From Planktomarina sp. (GTDB lineage: Bacteria > Pseudomonadota > Alphaproteobacteria > Rhodobacterales > Rhodobacteraceae), in the NCBI GenBank assembly GCA_020629235.1, contig JAHDDS010000011.1, positions 1 to 33,684 of the forward strand: DNA of 33,684 nucleotides. The letters are read 5' to 3'. A program made the translations under genes and the position numbers. Under the pieces are notes generated by a model, which saw only the letters and a program-made list of their open reading frames with translations, was not told the DNA's origin and searched no databases. Below are positions 17,046 to 24,679 of this stretch, in pieces (the stretch's first letter is position 1; each line of letters begins with the position of its first letter).

Positions 17046-17494
17046 TGCGCGGGCTGAAAAAACAACGGCGCATCCAGATCATCACCCTTTCCGTGATCTG
17101 CCTGGCTTTGACCACGGCGCTGGTGGGATATGCCTTGCGCGACGGGATCAACCTGTTCCGATCACCGACCCAGGTGCTGGACAATCCCCCCGCCGCCACC
17201 GAGGTGTTTCGCATCGGTGGATTGGTGGTGGAAGACAGCATCAAACCCGACGCAGGCGTGCGGTTCTTTTTTGCGGTCACCGACGGGGCAGGGGTGGTGC
17301 CCGTGCACTATGTTGGCGACGACATTCCCCCGGATTTGTTCGAAGAAGGGCAAGGCACCGTGGCCACGGGGCGCTATGAGAATGGAGTGTTTTTGGCCAC
17401 GGAAATCTTGGCCAAACACGACGAGACATACATGCCTGCCGAAGTGATTGACGCTTTAAAAGAACAGGGCGTGTACCAACCACCGAACGGTTGA
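17045..17494 (+). CDS. ccmE: Cytochrome c maturation heme chaperone CcmE
   Basis: The 149-residue protein has an N-terminal membrane anchor (about residues 10-30, IITLSVICLALTTALVGYAL) and a periplasmic OB-fold. The covalent heme ligand His125 and Tyr129 lie in LAKHDETYMP, matching the family H-x3-Y signature. CcmE receives heme from CcmC/CcmAB and hands it to CcmF/CcmH for attachment to apocytochromes c. The start overlaps the argC stop. ccmF and ccmH follow, but two phage-like lysis genes interrupt the expected ccmE-ccmF neighbourhood. Confidence 0.95.
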   Translation: MRGLKKQRRIQIITLSVICLALTTALVGYALRDGINLFRSPTQVLDNPPAATEVFRIGGLVVEDSIKPDAGVRFFFAVTDGAGVVPVHYVGDDIPPDLFEEGQGTVATGRYENGVFLATEILAKHDETYMPAEVIDALKEQGVYQPPNG

Positions 17495-17509
17495 TTAATG
17501 CCTTCTTAG
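17495..17509. promoter_or_regulatory. Degenerate CtrA-type box upstream of the lysis cassette
   Basis: TTAA (17495-17498), seven bases, then TTAG (17506-17509) lies directly after the ccmE stop codon and 48 bp before the endolysin ATG. One base departs from the alphaproteobacterial CtrA consensus TTAA-N7-TTAA. CtrA is known to be needed for gene transfer agent release in Rhodobacter capsulatus, which makes the position suggestive. Confidence 0.4.
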
Positions 17510-17556
17510 ACGGCGACGATCATTTTTAGCCCACACAGATTAAGTGAGGGCGCACC

Positions 17557-18168
17557 ATGCAAAGTGTCAGGCAGATTGCCGAAGCGATTGTCCGTCGGGA
17601 AGGCGGGTTTGTGAACGACCCAGATGATCCGGGCGGGGCCACAAACCACGGGGTCACCATCGGTACGATGCGGCGTTTGGGCGTCGATGTGGACGGGGAC
17701 GGCGATGTGGACGTGACCGACGTGCGCCAGTTGTCGCAAACCAAAGCCGTGGACATTTTCATTCGCCACTATTTCGACGGTCCAGGCTTGGCCAAGCTGC
17801 CAGCCGTTCTGCAAGCGTCCGTCTTTGACATGCAAGTGAACGCGGGCACCCATGCGGTGCGGATTTTGCAACGGCTTCTCAACGATATGGGGCATACTTT
17901 GCGGGTGGACGGCGCATTGGGGCCACTGACCCTTGGTGCGGCGCGGCAAGCAGCGGTCGATGCCCCCCATCATTTGGCCGATGCCTACGGTATCGCGCGG
18001 CGCAATTATTACTACAGACTGGCGGACAAACGCCCCAAATCCCGCAAATACGCCCGCCGCCGCAACGGGGGCAAAGGGGGATGGATCGTGCGGGCCGAAG
18101 AATTCATCGCCGCGAAATATCACCTCAGCTTGGAAGATCACCGCGAAAGGACTGCGTCATGGGCATAG
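17557..18168 (+). CDS. GH108-type endolysin, probable gene transfer agent lysis protein
   Basis: The 203-residue protein opens with the glycoside hydrolase 108 signature REGGFVNDPDDPGGATNHGVT, with Glu15 as the expected catalytic residue. A peptidoglycan-binding-like C-terminal half follows (VRILQRLLNDMGHTLRVDG, residues about 107-125). Residues 44-55 (DVDGDGDVDVTD) form an EF-hand/dockerin-like calcium loop inside the catalytic domain. There is no signal peptide, which fits release through a holin. GAGG lies 7 bases before the ATG. The holin gene overlaps its end by 10 bp. An endolysin-holin pair of this kind outside the main structural cluster serves RcGTA release in Rhodobacter capsulatus. 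A prophage remnant is the alternative, but no other phage genes are present. Confidence 0.85.
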   Translation: MQSVRQIAEAIVRREGGFVNDPDDPGGATNHGVTIGTMRRLGVDVDGDGDVDVTDVRQLSQTKAVDIFIRHYFDGPGLAKLPAVLQASVFDMQVNAGTHAVRILQRLLNDMGHTLRVDGALGPLTLGAARQAAVDAPHHLADAYGIARRNYYYRLADKRPKSRKYARRRNGGKGGWIVRAEEFIAAKYHLSLEDHRERTASWA

Positions 18169-18695
18169 TGGACCGAATTTTCAGTTTGGTTTTTGGCGGG
18201 GGCCGGACCGATCTTGTCGACGTAGTGGAAGTGTTTCGTGAAAATGCAGAAGGGTCTGCGGTTCGCGCAGCCGATGCCCATGCGGCGGCTTTGATGCAGT
18301 TTTCATCCGAATTCCAACATGAACGCCGTGGCGTGTTTGACAGGTTCATTGACGGCATCAACCGTTTGCCCCGCCCGGCCATGGCCTTGGGCACCCTGGC
18401 GCTGTTGGGCACTGCCATGGTGGATCCCGATTGGTTCAGCGCCCGCATGGTGGGATTGGCGGCGGTGCCAGAACCGCTTTGGTGGTTGCTTGGGGCGGTG
18501 GTCAGCTTTTATTTCGGCGCGCGCCATCAGTTAAAGGCGCAGGAATTTCAGCGCGCTTTGGCGGGCCAGGTCGCCCCTGTGGCGTCACCCATCATCCCCC
18601 AAGCCACTGAACCAAAAACGGAAGAGTTTCACCCGCCCGCGTCCGACAATGCCGCCTTGGACGACTGGCGGCGCTGGAAACACCACCGCGGGTGA
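18159..18695 (+). CDS. GTA-type holin family protein
   Basis: The 178-residue protein begins MGIVDRIFSLVFGGGRTDLVD and has a soluble, charged first third. Hydrophobic stretches follow at about residues 70-85 (AMALGTLALLGTAMV), 95-105 and 110-125 (LWWLLGAVVSFYFGARH). A polar Pro-rich tail ends in DDWRRWKHHRG. This layout fits the three-segment holin family found in gene transfer agents. Holins open the inner membrane so that the endolysin reaches the cell wall. The start lies 10 bp inside the endolysin gene, with AAAGGA 7 bases before it. ccmF follows after 71 bp. Confidence 0.8.
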   Translation: MGIVDRIFSLVFGGGRTDLVDVVEVFRENAEGSAVRAADAHAAALMQFSSEFQHERRGVFDRFIDGINRLPRPAMALGTLALLGTAMVDPDWFSARMVGLAAVPEPLWWLLGAVVSFYFGARHQLKAQEFQRALAGQVAPVASPIIPQATEPKTEEFHPPASDNAALDDWRRWKHHRG

Positions 18696-18766
18696 TCATG
18701 CCCCTGTGACCTTTCGCGCGATGGCTTATGGTTTCCCCCAGAACCGTTGCGCGATATATCCCCTCC

Positions 18767-20704
18767 ATGTGGATTGAAACCGCCCATTTTGGCCTGGTCT
18801 TGGCGTTTTTTTTGGCCGTCACGGGCTGCGTCGTTCCATTGATTGGGGCAGCAACTTTGCGGCGGTCTTGGATGGACTTCGGGGCGGTTTCGGCTTTGGG
18901 GCAATTGGCCTTGGTGGCCTTTGCCTTTGGCGTTCTTACGCTGGCCTTTGTCACATCAGACTTCTCCCTGCGCATCGTGGCGGTCAATTCCCACACGCTG
19001 AAGCCGATGATCTATAAGGTGGCGGGGGTTTGGGGCAACCATGAAGGATCGCTGCTATTGTGGGTGCTGATTTTGACGCTGTTTGCAGCGGCGGTGGCCG
19101 TCTTGGGCAGCACCTTGCCTGCCACATTGCGCGCCCGTGTTTTGGGGGTGCAAAGCGCAGTCACCACGGCGTTCTTGGCCTTCATCTTGTGGACGTCCAA
19201 TCCATTTGAACGGTTGCCCGTTGCGCCCTTTGACGGGGCGGGCCTGAACCCCTTGTTGCAGGACATCGGTTTGGCACTGCATCCGCCGTTCCTTTATCTT
19301 GGGTACGTTGGTCTTTCGATCACCTTTTCCTTTGCCATTGCCGCCCTTTTGGAAGGGCGTGTTGACGCGGCGTGGGGCCGGTGGGTGCGGCCATGGACCC
19401 TGGCAGCCTGGCTGTTTTTGACCATCGGGATCGGGCTGGGCAGTTGGTGGGCGTACTATGAATTGGGCTGGGGCGGGTTCTGGTTTTGGGACCCCGTAGA
19501 AAATGCCAGCTTCATGCCGTGGCTGATTGCCGCTGCATTGCTGCATTCGGCAATCGTCGTCGAAAAGCGAGAGTTGTTGAAAGCCTGGACCATTTTGCTG
19601 GCGATCTTGGCCTTTGCCTTTTCCTTGGTGGGCACCTTCATTGTGCGGTCCGGCGTCCTGACGTCGGTGCACGCCTTCGCCAATGATCCTGAACGCGGCG
19701 TGTGGATCTTGCTGATCTTGTGCATCTTCGTGGGCGGGGCCTTGGTGCTGTTTGCTTGGCGCGCCACAGCCTTGGAAACGCGCGGCGTATTTTCCCTGAT
19801 CAGCCGCGAAAGTGCTTTGGTGGCCAACAACGTATTGTTGGCGATTTCGTGCTTTGTGGTGTTCGTCGGCACCATCTGGCCGCTTGTGGCGGAAATGCTG
19901 TTCGACCGACGATTGTCCGTGGGGCCACCGTTTTTTGATGCCGCGTTCACGCCCTTCATGGTGGCCTTGGCGGTGATCCTTCCTGTGGGATCGGCAATCC
20001 CGTGGAAGCGCGCCACCCTTGGCAAAACCCTGCGTCGGCTGACCCCAGCATTCACATTGGCTGCGGCCTTGTTGGGGCTGGCTTGGGCTTTGCAAACCAC
20101 GCAGTCGTTGCTGGGGCCCATCGGATTGGCCTTGGGGGCTTGGTTGGTGGCGGGCGCAGTCACGGAAATTTTCACCCGCGCGGGCGGGCGTGTGTCCCGG
20201 TTGGGGCGGTTGCCTTTGGCGGACTGGGGCAAAGCCACGGCCCACGCGGGTTTGGGCGTGACCATTTTTGCAGTTGCGGCGCTGACCGCTTGGGAAGTGG
20301 AAGACGTGCGCGTGATGGCCCAAGGCGACACCGCGCGCATCGGCGGGTTCGAAGTGGAACTGCGCAAAGTTGAAAATGTCGAAGGGCCAAACTTCTTCTC
20401 TGAAAGCGCCACATTCTTGGTGCGGGTCAATGGCGTGGTGCAAAACCCCATTGTGGCTGAACGCAGATTTTATCCCGTGGCCGCGATGCCCACGACCGAG
20501 GCCGCAATTTTGAACGGATTTTGGCGCGACATCTATGTCGTGATCGGCGACGCGCAACCAGGCGGCGGTTGGGCTGTGCGCAGCTTCATAAAGCCCTTCG
20601 CCAATTGGATTTGGGGCGGGTGCATCATCATGGCTTTGGGGGCGCTGCTGTCCTTGTTTGATCGCCGCCATCGCATGGCCGCGGGCGCGCGGCGGCTGGC
20701 ATGA
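18767..20704 (+). CDS. ccmF: Cytochrome c heme lyase subunit CcmF
   Basis: The 645-residue protein has many membrane helices and the tryptophan-rich WWD heme-handling motif around residue 227 (GSWWAYYELGWGGFWFWDP). CcmF forms the heme lyase with CcmH and joins CcmE-bound heme to apocytochrome c at the outer face of the inner membrane. The frame is open to ATG 18728, but the family N-terminus corresponds to MWIETAHFGLVLAFF, so I placed the start at 18767. Neither start has a visible ribosome site. The stop overlaps the ccmH start as ATGA. The holin gene sits directly upstream. Confidence 0.96.
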   Translation: MWIETAHFGLVLAFFLAVTGCVVPLIGAATLRRSWMDFGAVSALGQLALVAFAFGVLTLAFVTSDFSLRIVAVNSHTLKPMIYKVAGVWGNHEGSLLLWVLILTLFAAAVAVLGSTLPATLRARVLGVQSAVTTAFLAFILWTSNPFERLPVAPFDGAGLNPLLQDIGLALHPPFLYLGYVGLSITFSFAIAALLEGRVDAAWGRWVRPWTLAAWLFLTIGIGLGSWWAYYELGWGGFWFWDPVENASFMPWLIAAALLHSAIVVEKRELLKAWTILLAILAFAFSLVGTFIVRSGVLTSVHAFANDPERGVWILLILCIFVGGALVLFAWRATALETRGVFSLISRESALVANNVLLAISCFVVFVGTIWPLVAEMLFDRRLSVGPPFFDAAFTPFMVALAVILPVGSAIPWKRATLGKTLRRLTPAFTLAAALLGLAWALQTTQSLLGPIGLALGAWLVAGAVTEIFTRAGGRVSRLGRLPLADWGKATAHAGLGVTIFAVAALTAWEVEDVRVMAQGDTARIGGFEVELRKVENVEGPNFFSESATFLVRVNGVVQNPIVAERRFYPVAAMPTTEAAILNGFWRDIYVVIGDAQPGGGWAVRSFIKPFANWIWGGCIIMALGALLSLFDRRHRMAAGARRLA

Positions 20705-21189
20705 AGCGGCTTGCGGCATTTTTGGTGGCATTTGTTTTGGCCACGGCCACCTGGGCTGTCGAACCGGGCGAGGTTCTGGACGATCCAATTTTGGAAGACC
20801 GTGCGCGGACAATTTCCAAAAGCCTGCGGTGCTTGCAGTGCCGCAACGAAGCCATCGACGAATCCAATGCCGACATCGCGCGTGATCTGCGCCTTTTGGT
20901 GCGTGAACGGCTGGTGGCGGGGGACACGGACACCGAAGTGGTGGACTATGTGGTGGCGCGATACGGCGAATACGTTTTGCTGCGCCCGAACGGTCGGGGG
21001 GCCAATTTGGTGCTTTGGCTTGCGGGGCCCGTCCTGTTGATCTTAACGTTGCTGGGCTTGTGGTTGGTGCAGCGCGGTGCAACAAGACCTGACCCCAATC
21101 GACAAGGGCTAAGTTCGTCCGAAGAAGCGGCGCTGCAATCGCTGTTAGGCCCCACAGATCAAAGGACCACAGACCGAAATGAACTATGA
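20701..21189 (+). CDS. ccmH: Cytochrome c maturation protein CcmH (thiol-redox subunit)
   Basis: The 162-residue protein has an N-terminal signal peptide (MKRLAAFLVAFVLATATWA) and a periplasmic domain carrying LRCLQCRNEAIDES, with the redox pair Cys44 and Cys47. A C-terminal membrane helix is near residues 101-121 (NLVLWLAGPVLLILTLLGLWL). CcmH reduces the apocytochrome CXXCH thiols before heme attachment. It is the short CcmH/CycL type without the fused TPR (CcmI) region, and no ccmI gene follows. Its start overlaps ccmF by 4 bp and its end overlaps the next gene by 11 bp. Confidence 0.95.
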   Translation: MKRLAAFLVAFVLATATWAVEPGEVLDDPILEDRARTISKSLRCLQCRNEAIDESNADIARDLRLLVRERLVAGDTDTEVVDYVVARYGEYVLLRPNGRGANLVLWLAGPVLLILTLLGLWLVQRGATRPDPNRQGLSSSEEAALQSLLGPTDQRTTDRNEL

Positions 21190-21958
21190 CACCATTTCTT
21201 ACGATCTGACGGACCGGGTCGCGGTCATCACGTTGAACCGCCCCAAACAATTGAATGCCATAAACACGCAAATGCGGGCAGAACTGGCCCATGCCTTGCC
21301 CAAGGCCCCAAGGGACGGTGCGCGCGTGGTTGTTCTGACCGGGGCTGGACGTGCCTTTTGTTCGGGTCAGGATTTGGGCAACCAAACTGACGCGGCAAAC
21401 ATTGATCTGGAACGGTTGTTACGCGATGAATATCGCCCGATATTGGACGCGATTTCAGACTGCCCTGTGCCCACGATTGCCGCCGTGAACGGGGCAGCAG
21501 CGGGGGCAGGGTGCAATCTTGCGCTGGCCGCAGACGTGGTGGTGGCGGCGCACAGCGCTTACTTCCTGCAGGCCTTCACCCGGATCGGTTTGATGCCGGA
21601 TGCCGGTGGGACACATGTTTTGCCCCGGGGCGTTGGTTTGGCCAAAGCCATGGGGGCGGCTTTGTTCGCGGATAAAATATCAGCCCGCGACGCGGATGCC
21701 ATGGGCATGATTTGGGAAGCGGTGTCCGACGCAGACTTTGACCGAACCTGGCGGGCGCGGGCGGCCACCTTGGCGGACGGCCCAACTTTGGCGTATCAAA
21801 AAATCAAATCTGCCTTGCGATCTTCCTTTGAAACCGACCGCAATGCCCAATTGGATGCCGAAGCGCAGATGCAAGGGCAGTGCGGCACCACGCGTGATTT
21901 CCAAGAAGGGGTGACGGCATTCCTGGAAAAGCGGCCCGCAAAATTCGAAGGCCGCTGA
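21179..21958 (+). CDS. Enoyl-CoA hydratase/isomerase family protein, PaaG-like
   Basis: The 259-residue crotonase-fold protein has both oxyanion-hole segments (GRAFCSGQDLGNQ near residue 59 and NGAAAGAGCNLALAADVV near 103-120). IGLMPDAGGTHVLPR has an Asp where classical hydratases carry the second catalytic Glu. That pattern resembles PaaG, the ring-opening epoxy-CoA isomerase of phenylacetate breakdown, but other isomerases share it. The ATG overlaps the end of ccmH by 11 bp, and AAAGGA lies 12 bases before it. No other phenylacetate genes are nearby, so the pathway is open. It ends in a hairpin that includes its stop codon. Confidence 0.88.
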   Translation: MNYDTISYDLTDRVAVITLNRPKQLNAINTQMRAELAHALPKAPRDGARVVVLTGAGRAFCSGQDLGNQTDAANIDLERLLRDEYRPILDAISDCPVPTIAAVNGAAAGAGCNLALAADVVVAAHSAYFLQAFTRIGLMPDAGGTHVLPRGVGLAKAMGAALFADKISARDADAMGMIWEAVSDADFDRTWRARAATLADGPTLAYQKIKSALRSSFETDRNAQLDAEAQMQGQCGTTRDFQEGVTAFLEKRPAKFEGR

Positions 21959-21970
21959 AAAACAGCGGCC
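21950..21970. terminator. Hairpin terminator between convergent genes
   Basis: GGCCGCTG (21950-21957), a five-A loop and CAGCGGCC (21963-21970) form a perfect 8-bp GC-rich stem. It includes the stop codon of the enoyl-CoA hydratase gene. No T run follows on the plus strand. On the minus strand the stem is followed by TTCGAATTTT, so it may serve mainly the leftward gene ending at 22005, or both genes. Confidence 0.55.
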
Positions 21971-22004
21971 CCAAAGCGTCACATCACTAAAGTGGTTTCG
22001 TGTT

Positions 22005-23078
22005 TTACGCCCGCTCGGCTTCGATATCCATGCGCACGGCTTGAATATCGTTCTGGGTGACCATGGCCGCAGCCGCAGCAACAACCGCCACCTGACGCCC
22101 ATCCACCACGATCCGCGCATTGCCAGCGCCGTCATCTTCAAGGCCAATGACCGGTTCATTGGCCCCGGCATATTCCACCAAGATCACATCTTCACCTGCC
22201 ACGAAATCTTGGATCATTTCGATGGTTTGCGCATCCCCTGATGCGATGGCTGAAGCAATTTCCGACTGAACGATGGTGTCCGCATCAGCCGAAGCGTCCG
22301 AAGCAATCTCGGCCGCCAAAGCAGCTGTGGTTTGCGCCCCTTCAAACGGGTTGCCGTCAAACGTGTCATAAAGAATGCCCAACGTGTTGGACAAAGTTTC
22401 GGCCACCGATGCATCAGCATCAATCACCGTTTCTCCGATCGCTTCACCCGCTTCAGCGATTGCACCACCGGCGTCCCCAAGCTGGCCTTCTGCGTCTTCG
22501 ACAGTGTCTTCTACTGCCACGGCCGCTTCTTCAACAGCCACTTCGAAGACGTCCGTCAACAAAGGTGCGACGGCTTCGGACACGGTTTGGATGGGTGCGG
22601 CAATGTCGGCCACACCGTCAAAGGCGTCAGCGTCGACGATGTTCTGAATGTCTGCAGCCGGTGCTTCAAAGTTTTCTGTGATATCAGCAAACAGCAAATC
22701 CAAATCTTCTGACACTGCAGTCGCCAGCGCGGACGCCCCAGCATCTGCAGATGCTTCAAGCCGATCCCAGAAGTCGAATTCAGAAGCCGCTTTATTCAAC
22801 AAGTCAGTTCCGGCGCCGCCCGACAGATCATCGTCGCTTGCGAACCCAATCACCACATCTTGCCAAGCAACGCTTTCGCCATCGCCTTCGTCAGACAAAA
22901 CCGTTTCGGCTGAGATATAGTCTTGGATGAAGTCGCCGGTGATTTCATCTTCTGCGGGCACGTCAGGCGCAATGTCTTGGGCCAGCAGGTCTTGATCGAC
23001 CGCACCCTCATCATCGCCTATCGCAGCGGTGGTGACGCCCGAGCCCAACAACCAGGGCAGGATCAGCATCATTTCCAC
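22005..23078 (-). CDS. Highly acidic secreted-type protein with an RTX-like motif, function unknown
   Basis: The 357-residue product begins MEMMLILPWLLGSG, a short hydrophobic N-terminus. A long Ala/Asp/Glu-rich low-complexity body with almost no Lys or Arg follows. One RTX-like calcium nonapeptide occurs at about residues 85-93 (LSGGAGTDL). The C-terminal 65 residues (DFVAGEDVILVEYAG..., then IVVDGRQVAVVAA) look like a small beta-rich module of a kind I recall in roseobacter RTX-type calcium-binding proteins. I chose GTG 23078 because GGAG lies 8 bases before it. GTG 23087 and ATG 23072 are alternatives. A perfect CtrA-type box stands about 120 bp upstream. A calcium-binding surface or type I secreted protein is my best guess; no enzyme domain is visible. 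Confidence 0.75.
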   Translation of the reverse strand: MEMMLILPWLLGSGVTTAAIGDDEGAVDQDLLAQDIAPDVPAEDEITGDFIQDYISAETVLSDEGDGESVAWQDVVIGFASDDDLSGGAGTDLLNKAASEFDFWDRLEASADAGASALATAVSEDLDLLFADITENFEAPAADIQNIVDADAFDGVADIAAPIQTVSEAVAPLLTDVFEVAVEEAAVAVEDTVEDAEGQLGDAGGAIAEAGEAIGETVIDADASVAETLSNTLGILYDTFDGNPFEGAQTTAALAAEIASDASADADTIVQSEIASAIASGDAQTIEMIQDFVAGEDVILVEYAGANEPVIGLEDDGAGNARIVVDGRQVAVVAAAAAMVTQNDIQAVRMDIEAERA

Positions 23079-23200
23079 GTTACGCACTCCACAGTTTGAA
23101 ACCGTTGACGCAAACTAACCCCGCGGACGCCCCTGATACAACACTATGTTGCCCAATTTTGCTGCGTAGGCGGATTTCTGCGCGAATTTGCTTCAAAATT

Positions 23201-23215
23201 TTAACAAACCCTTAA
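23201..23215. promoter_or_regulatory. Perfect CtrA-type box (TTAA-N7-TTAA)
   Basis: TTAACAAACCCTTAA at 23201-23215 matches the CtrA consensus exactly. It lies in an AT-rich patch between the gltA stop (23328) and the start of the acidic-protein gene (23078), which reads away from it. It is the only clear regulatory motif in this 249-bp gap. The rest of the gap shows no further gene or hairpin that I can support. Confidence 0.55.
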
Positions 23216-23327
23216 AAACACAGCTGAAAATGCGCAATCCGCCCCAGTATTCCCCCTAAATCAGGCGTTTGATTCGGTCGCTTCAGGTCAATAATGTGCC
23301 GCCCTTCTGCCGCGGATGCCGCAATTT

Positions 23328-24623
23328 TCAGCGTTTTTCGATATCCACATAGTCTCGCATTGTGGCGCCGCAGTACAGTTGTCGTGGACGTCCAATCTTC
23401 ATGGCTGGATCGCTGATCATCTCTTTCCACTGCGAAATCCAACCGACCGTGCGCGACAATGCGAAGATCGGCGTGAACATCGATGTGGGAAATCCCATCG
23501 CTTCCAAAATGATGCCAGAATAAAAATCGACGTTGGGAAACAGCTTGCGATCCGCGAAATATGGGTCAGACAACGCCGCTTCTTCCAAAGCTTTGGCCAC
23601 TTGCAGGGTGGGATTGTTGTCCACCCCCAGCAGTTCCAATACTTCGTCAGCGGACTGCTTCATCACCTTCGCGCGGGGGTCAAAGTTTTTGTACACCCGG
23701 TGCCCGAAGCCCATCAGGCGGAACGGATCGTCTTTGTCCTTGGCCCGGGCGATGAATTCAGGGATCCGGTCCACCGTGCCGATTTCGCGCAGCATTTCCA
23801 ATGTGGCTTGGTTCGCACCGCCGTGGGCTGGGCCCCACAAACAGGCAATGCCAGCGGCGATACACGCAAAGGGGTTCGCCCCGGACGATGACGCCAGACG
23901 CACAGTGGACGTGGATGCGTTTTGTTCGTGATCGGCGTGCAGCGTGAAAATCCGGTCCATGGCGCGCGCCAAAATCGGGTTCACTTCGTAATCTTCCGCA
24001 GGCACCGCAAAACACATACGCAAGAAATTCGACGCATAATCCAGGTCGTTGCGCGGGTACACGAACGGCTGGCCGATGGAAAACTTGTACGCCCAAGCGG
24101 CAATGGTGGGCATTTTGGCGATCAACCGGATCGTGGCCACTTCGCGCGCGTGTTCATCGTGGATGTCGGTGCTGTCGTGGTAAAACGCAGACATGGCCCC
24201 CACGACACCTGTCATAATGGCCATGGGGTGGGCGTCACGACGGAACCCGCGATAAAAATAGACCATCTGTTCGTGCAGCATGGTGTGATAGGTCACCAAT
24301 CTTTCGAATTCTTCCAACTGCTTGGCACCCGGCAAATCACCGTACAGCAGCAGGTAACACACTTCCAAATAGTGGGATTTTTCGGCCAGCTGGTCGATGG
24401 GATAGCCGCGGTGCAACAGCTCCCCTTTGCCGCCGTCAATGAAGGTGATTTCGCTGTCGCACGCCGCAGTGGATGTGAAGCCAGGATCATAGGTGAACAC
24501 CTTGGCTTGCGCGTAAAGTTTGCGGATATCGACAACGTCTGGGCCAGCAGACGGGGACATCACTGGCAGTTCATAGGACGTGCCATCCAAAGTCAGCGTG
24601 GCGGTTTTCTTGGCGTCAGACAT
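23328..24623 (-). CDS. gltA: Citrate synthase
   Basis: The 431-residue type II citrate synthase condenses acetyl-CoA and oxaloacetate at the entry to the TCA cycle. It shows the N-terminal domain beginning [33 protein letters not shown], the CoA-binding region [15 protein letters not shown], and the catalytic [14 protein letters not shown] with its active-site histidine. The frame is open 15 codons upstream, but the ATG at 24623 ([10 protein letters not shown]) has GGGGA 5 bases upstream and fits the family. It lies 56 bp after gltX in the same direction, so read-through is likely. Confidence 0.97.
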   Translation of the reverse strand: MSDAKKTATLTLDGTSYELPVMSPSAGPDVVDIRKLYAQAKVFTYDPGFTSTAACDSEITFIDGGKGELLHRGYPIDQLAEKSHYLEVCYLLLYGDLPGAKQLEEFERLVTYHTMLHEQMVYFYRGFRRDAHPMAIMTGVVGAMSAFYHDSTDIHDEHAREVATIRLIAKMPTIAAWAYKFSIGQPFVYPRNDLDYASNFLRMCFAVPAEDYEVNPILARAMDRIFTLHADHEQNASTSTVRLASSSGANPFACIAAGIACLWGPAHGGANQATLEMLREIGTVDRIPEFIARAKDKDDPFRLMGFGHRVYKNFDPRAKVMKQSADEVLELLGVDNNPTLQVAKALEEAALSDPYFADRKLFPNVDFYSGIILEAMGFPTSMFTPIFALSRTVGWISQWKEMISDPAMKIGRPRQLYCGATMRDYVDIEKR

Positions 24624-24679
24624 GTGGTTCCCCGTCATGGTTCGGCGCGCCCACGACAGGTGTCCCAAGCGCTTGGTGT

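Noticed and set aside
17557-18695. Prophage remnant as the explanation for the lysis genes
   Set aside because: No integrase, repressor, terminase, tail or attachment-site repeat is present, and the flanking ccm genes are intact. A GTA cassette explains the pair more simply.
19055-21385. A 776-codon open frame on the minus strand opposite ccmF and ccmH
   Set aside because: It is antisense to two clear genes, has Gln/Pro/His/Arg-rich low-quality composition and no family motif. High GC and codon bias create such shadows.
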